DNA from: Candidatus Gastranaerophilales bacterium
GTDB taxonomy: Bacteria > Cyanobacteriota > Vampirovibrionia > Gastranaerophilales > Gastranaerophilaceae
Assembly (NCBI GenBank): GCA_944326515.1
Contig: CALVEI010000017.1
Span: 1-36,270 of the forward strand
Direction: 5' to 3'
DNA length: 36,270 nt
Positions 1 to 7,041 of this stretch are shown here, piece after piece (positions within the stretch are counted from its first letter, which is position 1; each line of letters starts with the position of its first letter). The translations under genes were made by a program, and so were the position numbers. The notes beneath the pieces are model-generated. The model searched no databases and was not told the origin of the DNA. It was given only the letters and a program-made list of their open reading frames with translations.

Positions 1-2150
1 CCGCCTCTTGTAAATGTGAAGAAGCCTTCGTCTGGGTTGTATGCTACTTCATATTTATATATTGGTGAGTAAGCTATCGGACTTGCTCCTGTATATGCTG
101 TTGCTGAAGCTATGTCTTTGTTATCAGTAAACAAAATATCAGTTTTATCTTGTTTAGCGTCATTAAGAAGATTTATGTTGTTTAAGTTAAGTTTTGCTCC
201 TTCTGCAACGTTATAGTTTGTTGCTTTTATTGTATCCATTTGTTTGTTAGCAAGGTCAACATCTACACCAAGGTTTGTTGTTCCGTTGAGGTTAAATGTT
301 GGGATATTCATTGTACCTGCTTGGTTGTTTATCATTGATATTGAACCTGAGTTCAAGGTTAACGATTGAGATTGGTTAAAGACATTATCTCTACCTAAGT
401 ACAAGTTTGTATTATCAAGTGAGATATTTGCATTGATTACGTCGTTGTTTAGGATTACTTTACCTGTAGAATCACCTGTGATTTTGAGGTCATAACCATC
501 ACCTGCAGAAGTTATTGTCACTTCTGGGTTCTTTAATTCTATATACCCAAGTGCAAAAGACATTAAAACTATCTGTTTTTCATCATCTGTTTTAACCTCT
601 TCTTTCATCATTTGCATAAATTCATCCCAAGTCAAAGCAGGTAGTTGTTCTTTTAGAGCAGAAGACAAATCCAAAACCCCAGAAATATTTTCAATACCAG
701 TAACATCTCCATTTATTTTATCGTTAAATAAAACAGTTCCGTTTGTTACAGCATTCAAAATAAGAGAGCCATTAGCTTCTTTAGGCAAAGAAATAACAAT
801 ATTTTGACCATCCAACGATGAAACCATTTTATCCATTAAATCAGATTCATTCATCTTCAAAAAAGCTGCAACATAAATTGCCTCTTGTGATTTGACTCCG
901 TTTGAATTGACATAATTTCCTGAAAATAAAGATATTCCACCCTCTTTAGCAGAAATCGTCATATCTCCCATATTTAAAATGGCCCCACCTTTGGCTATAC
1001 CGGATGAAGAAGCATAGTTGTTTATAAAATTAGAATTAACAACTTCCATTGCTGTTGATATTATCTCACCTGTTGATTCATCAGTTTTTGAGGCAAAGGC
1101 AATTGCTCCACCACCATCAGCACCCAAAAAGCCATAGGAATTGTTTATTGTATAATTTCCAATAAAATCTGCACTAATTTTACCAATATCTGCAGCATTG
1201 TTATAAACAGCTCCCCCCATAACACCCGCAGTTCCAGAACCAATTGCAGAATTACCAATAAAGACACCTGAGATGTTATCAATAGTGCCACTATTGGAAA
1301 TAGCACCACCCATTGCCCCCAAAAGATTGTATTGTCTATAATCAGCAGAATTACCTACAAAAACACCAGATATATTTGCTATTGTACCTTCATTTGAAAT
1401 CGCACCACCATGTGATAACATACTAGCTTTTGTATAATTACCGTAAAAATTCCCATTGATAGAATTTATTTCTCCTTTATTATGTATAGCTCCACCAATT
1501 GCTGCCGTCTGAGAGTCAGAGTAGTTACCAATGAAATCCCCAACTATTTCTGTAATAATTGCATTCTTATCATTAAAAATTGCACCACCCCAAGAAGCAT
1601 AATTCATTATATTGGCATCATAAACAGCTGAGTTTTGGATAAAATCACCATGAATTTTCACAGGAGTAGTGCTTTTATTTAATATCGCACCACCAAAAAC
1701 ATCTGAGGTACTACCAGTATAATTATTGTCCTTAAAATCTGATTCTATGTCTTCTCCAGAAAAATTTCCATCAATTCTGCCAGTCGACAATCGATTCTCA
1801 TCTAAATAATAATTAATATCAAAATTAAAATTAGTTGCATTCGGATCATTTGAATTTTTTATAGAAATATTAAAAGGCAAAAGTTTCGAATCAGCAGAAT
1901 CAACATTCCCCAAATCTGTTTGATTTAAATCGACACGATAATATACAGGAACATATTTGTTTTCTGTATTTGACCATTCGTATTTTGTTATTACATTTTC
2001 GCCTGCTTGCTCAACCTTTGTCAGGGTATAAGCATTATTATCACTTTTAGGTAGAGGCACATCATTTGCAAAAGCATTTTGCTGAGCCAACAAAGCAAAA
2101 GCACCTATTGCAACGCATATCTTTAAAAAATTATTATCAATTCTACCCAT
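1..2150 (-). CDS. Autotransporter-like beta-helix adhesin, partial (C-terminus beyond window)
   Basis: A single open frame starts at an ATG (2148-2150) preceded by GAAGGA and continues to base 1 without a stop, so about 716 residues are visible and the C-terminus is missing. I checked the phase at both ends and at several repeats. The N-terminus is a signal peptide (MGRIDNNFLKICVAIGAFAL..., likely cut after AFA). From about residue 155 to 390 there are eight repeats built on GGAI/GGAV-x-N followed by G-x-I-x-x-I-x-G-x-F-x-GN, spaced about 32-42 residues, typical of right-handed beta-helix passengers of the Pmp/autotransporter type. The last visible part reads YKYEVAYNPDEGFFTFTR, a motif usual just before a C-terminal beta-barrel. 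The barrel itself is not in the window. It is probably surface-exposed; ligand unknown. Confidence is high for a secreted repeat protein, moderate for autotransporter. Confidence 0.8.
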   Translation of the reverse strand, partial: MGRIDNNFLKICVAIGAFALLAQQNAFANDVPLPKSDNNAYTLTKVEQAGENVITKYEWSNTENKYVPVYYRVDLNQTDLGNVDSADSKLLPFNISIKNSNDPNATNFNFDINYYLDENRLSTGRIDGNFSGEDIESDFKDNNYTGSTSDVFGGAILNKSTTPVKIHGDFIQNSAVYDANIMNYASWGGAIFNDKNAIITEIVGDFIGNYSDSQTAAIGGAIHNKGEINSINGNFYGNYTKASMLSHGGAISNEGTIANISGVFVGNSADYRQYNLLGAMGGAISNSGTIDNISGVFIGNSAIGSGTAGVMGGAVYNNAADIGKISADFIGNYTINNSYGFLGADGGGAIAFASKTDESTGEIISTAMEVVNSNFINNYASSSGIAKGGAILNMGDMTISAKEGGISLFSGNYVNSNGVKSQEAIYVAAFLKMNESDLMDKMVSSLDGQNIVISLPKEANGSLILNAVTNGTVLFNDKINGDVTGIENISGVLDLSSALKEQLPALTWDEFMQMMKEEVKTDDEKQIVLMSFALGYIELKNPEVTITSAGDGYDLKITGDSTGKVILNNDVINANISLDNTNLYLGRDNVFNQSQSLTLNSGSISMINNQAGTMNIPTFNLNGTTNLGVDVDLANKQMDTIKATNYNVAEGAKLNLNNINLLNDAKQDKTDILFTDNKDIASATAYTGASPIAYSPIYKYEVAYNPDEGFFTFTRG

Positions 2151-2389
2151 AATAAAATCCTTCGGTTTAACAATTAACTATCTTCAAAAATCGGCCATTA
2201 AACTTATAAACTTTAGAAAAAATTGAAAAAATTTACAATTTTGTAACAAATCAAAACCCAAAAACCATCTTATATTATGTATTTTTTTGTTAAAAATTTG
2301 TAACAATTTTATAAAAAACGGAAATATTTCTGAAAAAAATTTGTTTATAAGTATATAAGGAACCGAAGGGAAAAAAGGAATAGTTAATT
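2151..2389. promoter_or_regulatory. Divergent intergenic region, AT-rich
   Basis: This 239-bp gap separates the divergent adhesin and HD-domain genes. It is extremely A+T rich with A/T tracts and has no coding potential. A TATATAAGG-like box sits at about 2353-2360 just before the TTG start of the HD gene and may be a -10 element. No convincing -35 or operator is visible. Confidence 0.3.
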
Positions 2390-3424
2390 TTGACAGTTAC
2401 AGGGATTAAATATCAACCTGTCGGAGATTCTGGCGTACCAGCTTCTGAATCAAAAGCAGTTGAGAATAATAGCTTTAATAGTTCAAAAATAAATCCGTTT
2501 ATGACCGGAGATAGCTCTTATGTGCAAAAACCTGTTGCACCTAAAGAAACTCCTTTATTCGGCAATAAAATCATAAATGAAAATGCAAAAAATGAACAAC
2601 AAGTTCAAAGCAATAACTGGTTTAATAGTTTAAAAAATACAAATATTGGTTGGTACAACACTTATGTACCTACTAACAAGGCAACATCGCCATTTAATCC
2701 ACAAGTAACAACAGATAAAGCAAATCTGTTCTCTACAAATAGAACAGTTACTCAGCCAAATAGAAAAAGCAATGAAGCAGCTATTAAAGGAGCTTTAAGC
2801 TATTTTCCAAGCGCATCTGATTTACAATTACTTGTTGAATCAAACCCAAGAATTACAGCCATTCTTGCAGAAAACGGCTTGCCTGTAAAAGTAAACTATA
2901 ACAACTTAAAAACAATAAAACATACTCACATAGCAACAACCGTTGAGTTTGCCAGAGCTATTGGCGAAGAACTTGGAATGAGCGAAAGCGATATAAAAAC
3001 AATGGAAGTAGGTGCTGCTTTACACGACATGGGTAAATCACTCATTCCTGCAGAAATATTGAACAAAAACGGAAAACTCGACCAAAACGAAAGAAAAACT
3101 ATTAATTTGCACTCTGTTTTGGGCTATGAAATATTAAAATCAGCAGGATATGGTGTTAATGTTGCAGAAATTGCTAGAGACCACCACAATCCTAACTCGA
3201 CAAACAAAATGGCACAAATAGTAAGAGCAGCTGACGTATATTCTGCAATGCGTGAAGAACGTCCTTATAAAACAGCAAAAACTCATGAAGAAGCTATGAA
3301 TGTTTTAAGAGATATGAAAATAGATTCTAAAATATTAGATGCTCTTGACAGAAGATACGGAACACCAAGTATCGTAGCTACTTCAAATCACGTAATTGGC
3401 GGTACTCAGCCTGCAGTTGCTTAA
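2390..3424 (+). CDS. HD-GYP-like metal-dependent phosphohydrolase domain protein
   Basis: Residues about 1-130 are low-complexity and Asn/Ser rich with no recognised domain. Residues about 170-330 form an HD domain: HTHIATTVEFARAIGEELG, then ALHDMGKSLIP (the HD metal pair), ILNKNGKLDQNE, HSVLGYEIL, ARDHHNP and finally ADVYSAMREERPYK, the usual closing signature of HD-GYP proteins. The GYP loop that should follow HH is missing: the sequence goes DHHNPNSTNKMAQIVRAAD. Known HD-GYP enzymes cleave cyclic di-GMP, but the loss of GYP makes that activity uncertain. The start is TTG at 2390 with AAGGAA about 10 bases upstream; no better ATG lies before the HD domain. Its 3' end overlaps the convergent TPR gene by 47 bp. 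Confidence 0.75.
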   Translation: MTVTGIKYQPVGDSGVPASESKAVENNSFNSSKINPFMTGDSSYVQKPVAPKETPLFGNKIINENAKNEQQVQSNNWFNSLKNTNIGWYNTYVPTNKATSPFNPQVTTDKANLFSTNRTVTQPNRKSNEAAIKGALSYFPSASDLQLLVESNPRITAILAENGLPVKVNYNNLKTIKHTHIATTVEFARAIGEELGMSESDIKTMEVGAALHDMGKSLIPAEILNKNGKLDQNERKTINLHSVLGYEILKSAGYGVNVAEIARDHHNPNSTNKMAQIVRAADVYSAMREERPYKTAKTHEEAMNVLRDMKIDSKILDALDRRYGTPSIVATSNHVIGGTQPAVA

Positions 3425-4310
3425 CATCAACAGACAAAGTGTCATGGTTATTCATCGCTTCTTTTAGATGATACTTATACTTTTCATCATCACCTGTCTC
3501 CTTATAAAGATGCGCAATAGTATAATTTACGTCTCCATTATAAGGGTTGTTTAGCAAAGAATTTTTTAAGAGCAGTATAGCATCCTCGTAATTGTCTTCT
3601 TTTGCAAGAATTTTGGAAAAAATAACTGCTGCACTATCATCTTTCGGATTAAGTTCCAAAGTCTTTTGTAAATACATTTTAGAAAGGTTATTGTCCCCCT
3701 CCTCATAATATATAGATGCAAGATTAAAGCATGCCCAACTATAGTCAGGGGAAAGTTCCAATACTTTTTGATAAAGAGTTTTCGCTTCATCACGCCTACC
3801 TGTTTTATCATATTCATAGGCCAAATAAAACAGAGCCAAATAATCATTTGGATTAAGTTCTAAAGCTGTTTCCAAACATTTAATAGCAAGGTCATGCTCA
3901 GATTGTTTTGAATATATAAAACCAAGATTAAAATAGCTGTTTGCATCATCCTCTTCAAGCTGCAACACTCTTTTAAAATATGGTATAGCTTGTTCATATT
4001 CCTGCATCTGAAGATAGGCATAACCTAAATTATATAAATAGTCCGGTTCATCAGGTTTTATATTTAACGCATTTTGATATGAAATAATTGCCTTATCAAA
4101 GTTCTTTAAATTTTCGAGAACTATACCTGCATTATAATGCAATCTTGGATCTTCAGGAAATCTCTTTAAGAGATAATAAAGCTGCTTAAGTGCATCTTCA
4201 TTATATCCGTTAAGCAAAAACTCAACCACAAGCTCTCTTCTGGCTGCAAAATCAGTAGGGTTGGTTTCTATTTTTTTTGTTAGTGCATTGATTTTTGCCT
4301 GACTATCCAT
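3378..4310 (-). CDS. Tetratricopeptide repeat protein
   Basis: A 310-residue protein made almost wholly of 34-residue TPR units, seven or eight in tandem, each with the W/Y-x-x-L-G-x-x-Y ... A-x-x-x-Y-x-x-A-L-x-L-x-P pattern (for example LHYNAGIVLENLKNFDKAI and YLYNLGYAYLQMQEYEQAI). No signal peptide or membrane segment is seen, so it is probably a cytoplasmic scaffold. The partner is not indicated by context: the gene stands alone between the HD gene and the tRNA leader. The ATG at 4308-4310 follows AAAGGT. The last 47 bp are shared antisense with the end of the HD gene. Confidence 0.85.
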   Translation of the reverse strand: MDSQAKINALTKKIETNPTDFAARRELVVEFLLNGYNEDALKQLYYLLKRFPEDPRLHYNAGIVLENLKNFDKAIISYQNALNIKPDEPDYLYNLGYAYLQMQEYEQAIPYFKRVLQLEEDDANSYFNLGFIYSKQSEHDLAIKCLETALELNPNDYLALFYLAYEYDKTGRRDEAKTLYQKVLELSPDYSWACFNLASIYYEEGDNNLSKMYLQKTLELNPKDDSAAVIFSKILAKEDNYEDAILLLKNSLLNNPYNGDVNYTIAHLYKETGDDEKYKYHLKEAMNNHDTLSVDVKQLQAEYRQLRDLK

Positions 4311-4352
4311 AAAAAAATTTTACCTTTTCTAATTCAATATATCAATATGCGC

Positions 4353-4384
4353 TTGACAATAAAAGGTTTTTACAGGAATATAAT
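4353..4384 (+). promoter_or_regulatory. Promoter for leader RNA and tRNA-Leu
   Basis: A perfect TTGACA (4353-4358) and a perfect TATAAT (4379-4384) face the leader and tRNA. The spacer is 20 nt, longer than the usual 17, which could make it weak or activator-dependent. Transcription would start near 4391 and cover the structured leader and the tRNA. Confidence 0.55.
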
Positions 4385-4423
4385 AAATGTGTTCAAAAGA
4401 GCACTTTTGAAAATCAAATAAAT

Positions 4424-4520
4424 TTGCCTTGGTGGCAGGAACCAATAGGGCAAGAAGCTACAAAAACAATTAAGTATTGTTTTTGACATGGCGATCAGAA
4501 CACACGGAGTGTTCCGCCAC
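4424..4520 (+). ncRNA. Candidate structured RNA upstream of tRNA-Leu
   Basis: About 100 nt between the promoter and tRNA-Leu fold into three adjacent hairpins. The first is TTGCC-TTGGT (4424-4433) with ACCAA and GGCAA (4441-4453, three-base bulge). The second is a perfect 10-bp stem CAAAAACAAT / ATTGTTTTTG (4461-4485, loop TAAGT). The third is GGCG...GAACAC / GTGTTC-CGCC (4490-4518, loop ACGGA). A competing long-range pairing, GTGGCaGGAAC (4432-4442) with GTTCCGCCAC (4511-4520), would replace the first and third. It matches no RNA family I can name (not tmRNA, SRP, 6S or RNase P). It could be a processed leader, a switch, or a decayed tRNA duplicate, because its 5' part resembles the start of the adjacent tRNA. 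Confidence 0.4.
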
Positions 4521-4549
4521 AATACACGTTTGAAAACTTAATACAATTT

Positions 4550-4638
4550 GCCCTGGTGGCGGAATCGGTAGACGCGTCGGACTTAAAATCCGATTGGGCT
4601 CACCCCCAGTGCCAGTTCAAGTCTGGCTCAGGGCACCA
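4550..4638 (+). tRNA. tRNA-Leu (anticodon UAA)
   Basis: An 89-nt class II tRNA with encoded CCA. The acceptor GCCCTGG pairs with the 3' TCAGGGC, the anticodon stem-loop is GGACTTAAAATCC with anticodon TAA, a long variable arm (TGGGCTCACCCCCA) is present as expected for leucine, and the T-loop is GTTCAAGTC. It follows the candidate structured leader by about 30 nt and is followed at once by a terminator. Confidence 0.97.
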
Positions 4639-4644
4639 CTTTAA

Positions 4645-4669
4645 AGACTCGCGAAAGCGGGTCTTTTTT
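4645..4669 (+). terminator. Intrinsic terminator after tRNA-Leu
   Basis: An 8-bp stem AGACTCGC / GCGGGTCT with a GAAA tetraloop, followed directly by a run of six T (4664-4669), seven nt after the tRNA CCA. Confidence 0.9.
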
Positions 4670-4750
4670 GTATTCAAACAAAAAATCAACAGTAGTTCCA
4701 AACAAAAATTTCCAATATTAAAAAAAATTTGGTAAATTAAAAATAAAAAA

Positions 4751-4788
4751 TGAACAAATAAATTTTTACATCGTTATATATGATGTAA
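4751..4788 (+). promoter_or_regulatory. Promoter with overlapping palindrome before the anti-sigma/ECF operon
   Basis: TGAACA (4751-4756), a 17-nt spacer and TTATAT (4774-4779) form a plausible promoter. The inverted repeat TTACATC (4766-4772) / GATGTAA (4782-4788) with a 9-nt spacer brackets the -10 box, and its right arm abuts the AAGGA ribosome site of the first gene. It could be an operator or an RNA hairpin over the ribosome site. Confidence 0.4.
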
Positions 4789-4801
4789 GGACAAAAAAAC
4801 A

Positions 4802-5158
4802 ATGAACAAAAAACAAGAAAAGACATGTAACGGATACGAAGCTATGTTCACATTCTTAAGTGAAGAGGATTTTCAAAAACACCTCAGAGAATGCGAATCA
4901 TGTTCAAAAGAACACGAAAAAATGCAAAAGATTTCTGCACTTATACAAGAAGCTAAACCGTATATAAAAGAAAAACAAAAACAAAGCAAAATTGTAAAAA
5001 GTGTAGCAGCATGCTTTGTAATTGCATTTGCAACGCTAAGCATCCCAATATATATGGCAGGAGTCAACGTATATGATAATTTGGTTGCCCAAAACGCATT
5101 AACAGCACAAGAACTTGGGCTTCCTGTTGACGAATACGGACTGCTTTATGTGGAATAG
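4802..5158 (+). CDS. Putative zinc-finger anti-sigma factor (membrane)
   Basis: A 118-residue protein with an N-terminal cytoplasmic H-x3-C-x2-C motif (KHLRECESC), as in zf-HC2/ZAS anti-sigma factors, and one membrane segment at about residues 63-84 (IVKSVAACFVIAFATLSIPI). A short periplasmic tail of about 30 residues follows. It is the first gene of a three-gene set: the ECF sigma gene starts 3 nt after its stop, so the two products are probably made together and bind one another. The anti-sigma gene comes before the sigma gene, the reverse of the most common order. ATG at 4802 follows AAGGA. The family call rests on the motif, size and neighbour. Confidence 0.7.
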   Translation: MNKKQEKTCNGYEAMFTFLSEEDFQKHLRECESCSKEHEKMQKISALIQEAKPYIKEKQKQSKIVKSVAACFVIAFATLSIPIYMAGVNVYDNLVAQNALTAQELGLPVDEYGLLYVE

Positions 5159-5161
5159 GTA

Positions 5162-5659
5162 ATGGATTTAAAAGATATAATATTAAACCACGGAAACACC
5201 GTGAGAAGCATAATAAAAAGAATAACAAACGAACAAAATGAAGACCTTGAACAAGAGGTTTATACAAAGATATGGAAACACTCGGATAAATATGAAGAAA
5301 GAGGTGTCATAAACGCTTGGGTAAAAACGATAAGCGCAAATTTATCAAAAGATTACTTAAAATCTTCACAAAAAAAATTATCGGATAATACAACAAATGA
5401 CGAAACAGTAATGTCATTTGTACCAGATAAAAAAGAGAGTCCGGAATCTCTTTTAATTAGAAAAGAACGTCAAAAAGAAATTTCTGAAGCAATTAACAAA
5501 TTAAAACCTAAATTTAAAGAAGTTATTATGCTTTATGAGATTGAAAACAAGTCATACGAAGAAATATCACAAAAAATAAAATGTCCTATAGGAACGGTTA
5601 AATCTCGTTTATACAATGCAAAAAAAGAACTAGCAGTAATGCTGGAACATCTAATTTAG
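5162..5659 (+). CDS. ECF-type RNA polymerase sigma factor
   Basis: A 165-residue sigma-70 family protein with only regions 2 and 4. Region 2 is at about residues 10-70 (EDLEQEVYTKIWKHSDKY ... INAWVKTISANLSKDYLK). Region 4 is at about 108-160 (LKPKFKEVIMLYEIENKSYEEISQ, then IGTVKSRLYNAKKEL, the recognition helix). The linker is short and charged. It directs RNA polymerase to a specific stress regulon. It sits between its likely membrane anti-sigma factor and a periplasmic LTxxQ protein, the arrangement known from CnrYXH-like and Spy/CpxP-like envelope or metal stress systems. ATG at 5162 with GGAATAGG upstream. Confidence 0.9.
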   Translation: MDLKDIILNHGNTVRSIIKRITNEQNEDLEQEVYTKIWKHSDKYEERGVINAWVKTISANLSKDYLKSSQKKLSDNTTNDETVMSFVPDKKESPESLLIRKERQKEISEAINKLKPKFKEVIMLYEIENKSYEEISQKIKCPIGTVKSRLYNAKKELAVMLEHLI

Positions 5660-5673
5660 AAAGGATATACAAT

Positions 5674-6216
5674 ATGAAAAAATCATTAATTATTGCAGGT
5701 CTCGCTGCAAGTATTATGCTTACATCTTCAATCGCAAACGCTGCCCCAAACACTGTAAAAGCAGATAAACAACAAACAGCTGTAGAAAAGCAAATACCTA
5801 AAAAATGCGACAAAAAAATGAAACGTTCGCCAATTGATGAAAGATTAAAACTTACTGATGAGCAAAAAAAACAAGCTCACGAAATCAGAATGAAAGGTCA
5901 TAAAGAAATGAAGCCTATATTTGACAAGATTAAGGCTAAAAAAGAAGAAATAAGACAAATTGCAGAAAACACAAAACTTACAGAAGAGCAAAAAACTAAA
6001 AAAATAGACGCATTAGAAATTGAAATATTAAAACTTAAACAACAAGCAAGAAAAGTAAGAATTCAAAATGCAAAAGAATTTGAAGCTATCTTGACTCCTG
6101 AACAAAAAGCTGAATTCAATAAAATGAAAGAAGAAGGCAGAAAAATGCACATGATGAAAAAACGTAACGGACATAAAAAACCGGCAAAATTCGACAAACA
6201 AGCTCCTCTAAAATAA
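5674..6216 (+). CDS. Periplasmic LTxxQ-motif protein (Spy/CpxP/CnrX-like)
   Basis: A 180-residue exported protein with signal peptide MKKSLIIAGLAASIMLTSSI..., cut near ANA-AP. The mature part is helical and very Lys/Glu rich, with three LTxxQ-type motifs (LTDEQ near 66, LTEEQ near 108, LTPEQ near 146). A Met/His-rich tail (MHMMKKRNGH) could bind metal. Proteins of this class are periplasmic chaperones or metal sensors that act on a sigma/anti-sigma pair. The gene follows the ECF gene by 14 nt with AAAGGA as ribosome site and ends at a strong terminator, so it is the last gene of the cassette. The inducing signal is unknown. Confidence 0.75.
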   Translation: MKKSLIIAGLAASIMLTSSIANAAPNTVKADKQQTAVEKQIPKKCDKKMKRSPIDERLKLTDEQKKQAHEIRMKGHKEMKPIFDKIKAKKEEIRQIAENTKLTEEQKTKKIDALEIEILKLKQQARKVRIQNAKEFEAILTPEQKAEFNKMKEEGRKMHMMKKRNGHKKPAKFDKQAPLK

Positions 6217-6258
6217 AAAACATACAATACCCGAAAATAAACACTCATAATATTTTTC

Positions 6259-6293
6259 AAGCCTTCCTTATAAATTATAAAGAAGGCTTTTTA
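6259..6293 (+). terminator. Intrinsic terminator of the ECF cassette
   Basis: Stem AAGCCTTC (6259-6266) / GAAGGCTT (6282-6289), extended inward by TTATAA / TTATAA, then a T-rich tract. It lies 42 nt after the LTxxQ gene stop and just before the next promoter. Confidence 0.88.
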
Positions 6294-6308
6294 TTTGTTA
6301 AAATCACA

Positions 6309-6338
6309 TTGACATTGCTATTTTCAGGCAGATATAAT
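6309..6338 (+). promoter_or_regulatory. Consensus sigma-70 promoter for the M48/exported-protein operon
   Basis: Perfect TTGACA (6309-6314), 18-nt spacer, perfect TATAAT (6333-6338). It lies 21 nt before the ATG at 6360, whose GGAGGG ribosome site is at 6352-6357. This rules out any longer start within the box itself. Confidence 0.85.
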
Positions 6339-6359
6339 TGTATTTGGAAGTGGAGGGAT

Positions 6360-7037
6360 ATGAATAGATTTGGAGTTTTTTTAATAGCTCTTTTCTTATT
6401 TTTTACAATAAATCCTATTATTGCAAAAGATTTTTGTACTTCTGAAAATGTATATATTCAACAAAAAATAAACGAAACAGGGTTCAGACTACTTAATTCA
6501 GCTAATTACAATAAAAGAATAACATTTTATTTAGTACCTCAAAATAAAGTCAAAACAAGGATTAACAAAAGAACTAACAGAATATATTTATATCAAGGAA
6601 CTCTAAAGTATATAGAAGATTCTAACGAGCTGGCTGCAGTACTGAGCTTGGATATTGCCAAATTAATGGATTACAAAGCAGGCTTTTTCAGACAATTTTC
6701 AATAAGCTTTTCACCACGCAAATATGAAATTAAAGCTGATAAAAAAGCCGTTGACTTAATGGCAAAAGCAGGATACAACCCTATTGCACTAATAAACTTC
6801 ATTAATAAAACAGCAGAAGAACCTAACTGGTTTGAACACAATATTATGCATCACAAAGGAAAAGAAAGAGCCACATACATTTACCAGTACATTTATGAAA
6901 AATACCCGGCATACATTGCTAACAACAGTTATCTAAAAGATTCGGAATACCAGAATTTTCTCAGAATAACTCCAAAAGCAAGAAAAAAAGTACGCTTTAT
7001 ACAACAAGAGAGAATAAAAATTCAAGATGCGGAATAA
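6360..7037 (+). CDS. Exported M48-like protein lacking the zinc-binding motif (pseudopeptidase)
   Basis: A 225-residue exported protein (signal peptide MNRFGVFLIALFLFFTINPI, cut after IAK or nearby). It aligns along its whole length with the M48 gene at 7918: GFRLLN, KRITFY, IYLYQG, a YE-x2-KAD segment, GYNPIALI and YEKYPAYI all have counterparts there. Where the partner has IIAHEIAHGIEL this one has VLSLDIAKLMDY, so the HExxH zinc site is lost (L97, D98, K101). The E123/D127 pair of the YE-x2-KAD segment is kept. It is therefore probably an inactive paralogue with a binding or regulatory role. The ATG at 6360 with GGAGGG is preferred over an upstream TTG that is part of the -35 box. It is the first gene of the operon and overlaps or abuts the next. 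Confidence 0.78.
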   Translation: MNRFGVFLIALFLFFTINPIIAKDFCTSENVYIQQKINETGFRLLNSANYNKRITFYLVPQNKVKTRINKRTNRIYLYQGTLKYIEDSNELAAVLSLDIAKLMDYKAGFFRQFSISFSPRKYEIKADKKAVDLMAKAGYNPIALINFINKTAEEPNWFEHNIMHHKGKERATYIYQYIYEKYPAYIANNSYLKDSEYQNFLRITPKARKKVRFIQQERIKIQDAE

Positions 7038-7041
7038 CAAT

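Noticed and set aside
3566-3847. Minus-strand frame inside the TPR gene
   Set aside because: Out-of-frame shadow without domain content or ribosome site.
4424-4520. SRP, 6S, tmRNA or RNase P RNA
   Set aside because: None of the conserved cores of these RNAs is seen.
4426-4521. A second tRNA-Leu upstream of the true one
   Set aside because: The 5' end resembles a tRNA-Leu acceptor and D arm, but no matching 3' acceptor, anticodon loop or CCA exists. It is reported as a structured leader instead.
6309-6359. Longer N-terminus of the first M48-like gene
   Set aside because: A TTG start here lies in the -35 box, and GGAGGG points to the ATG at 6360.
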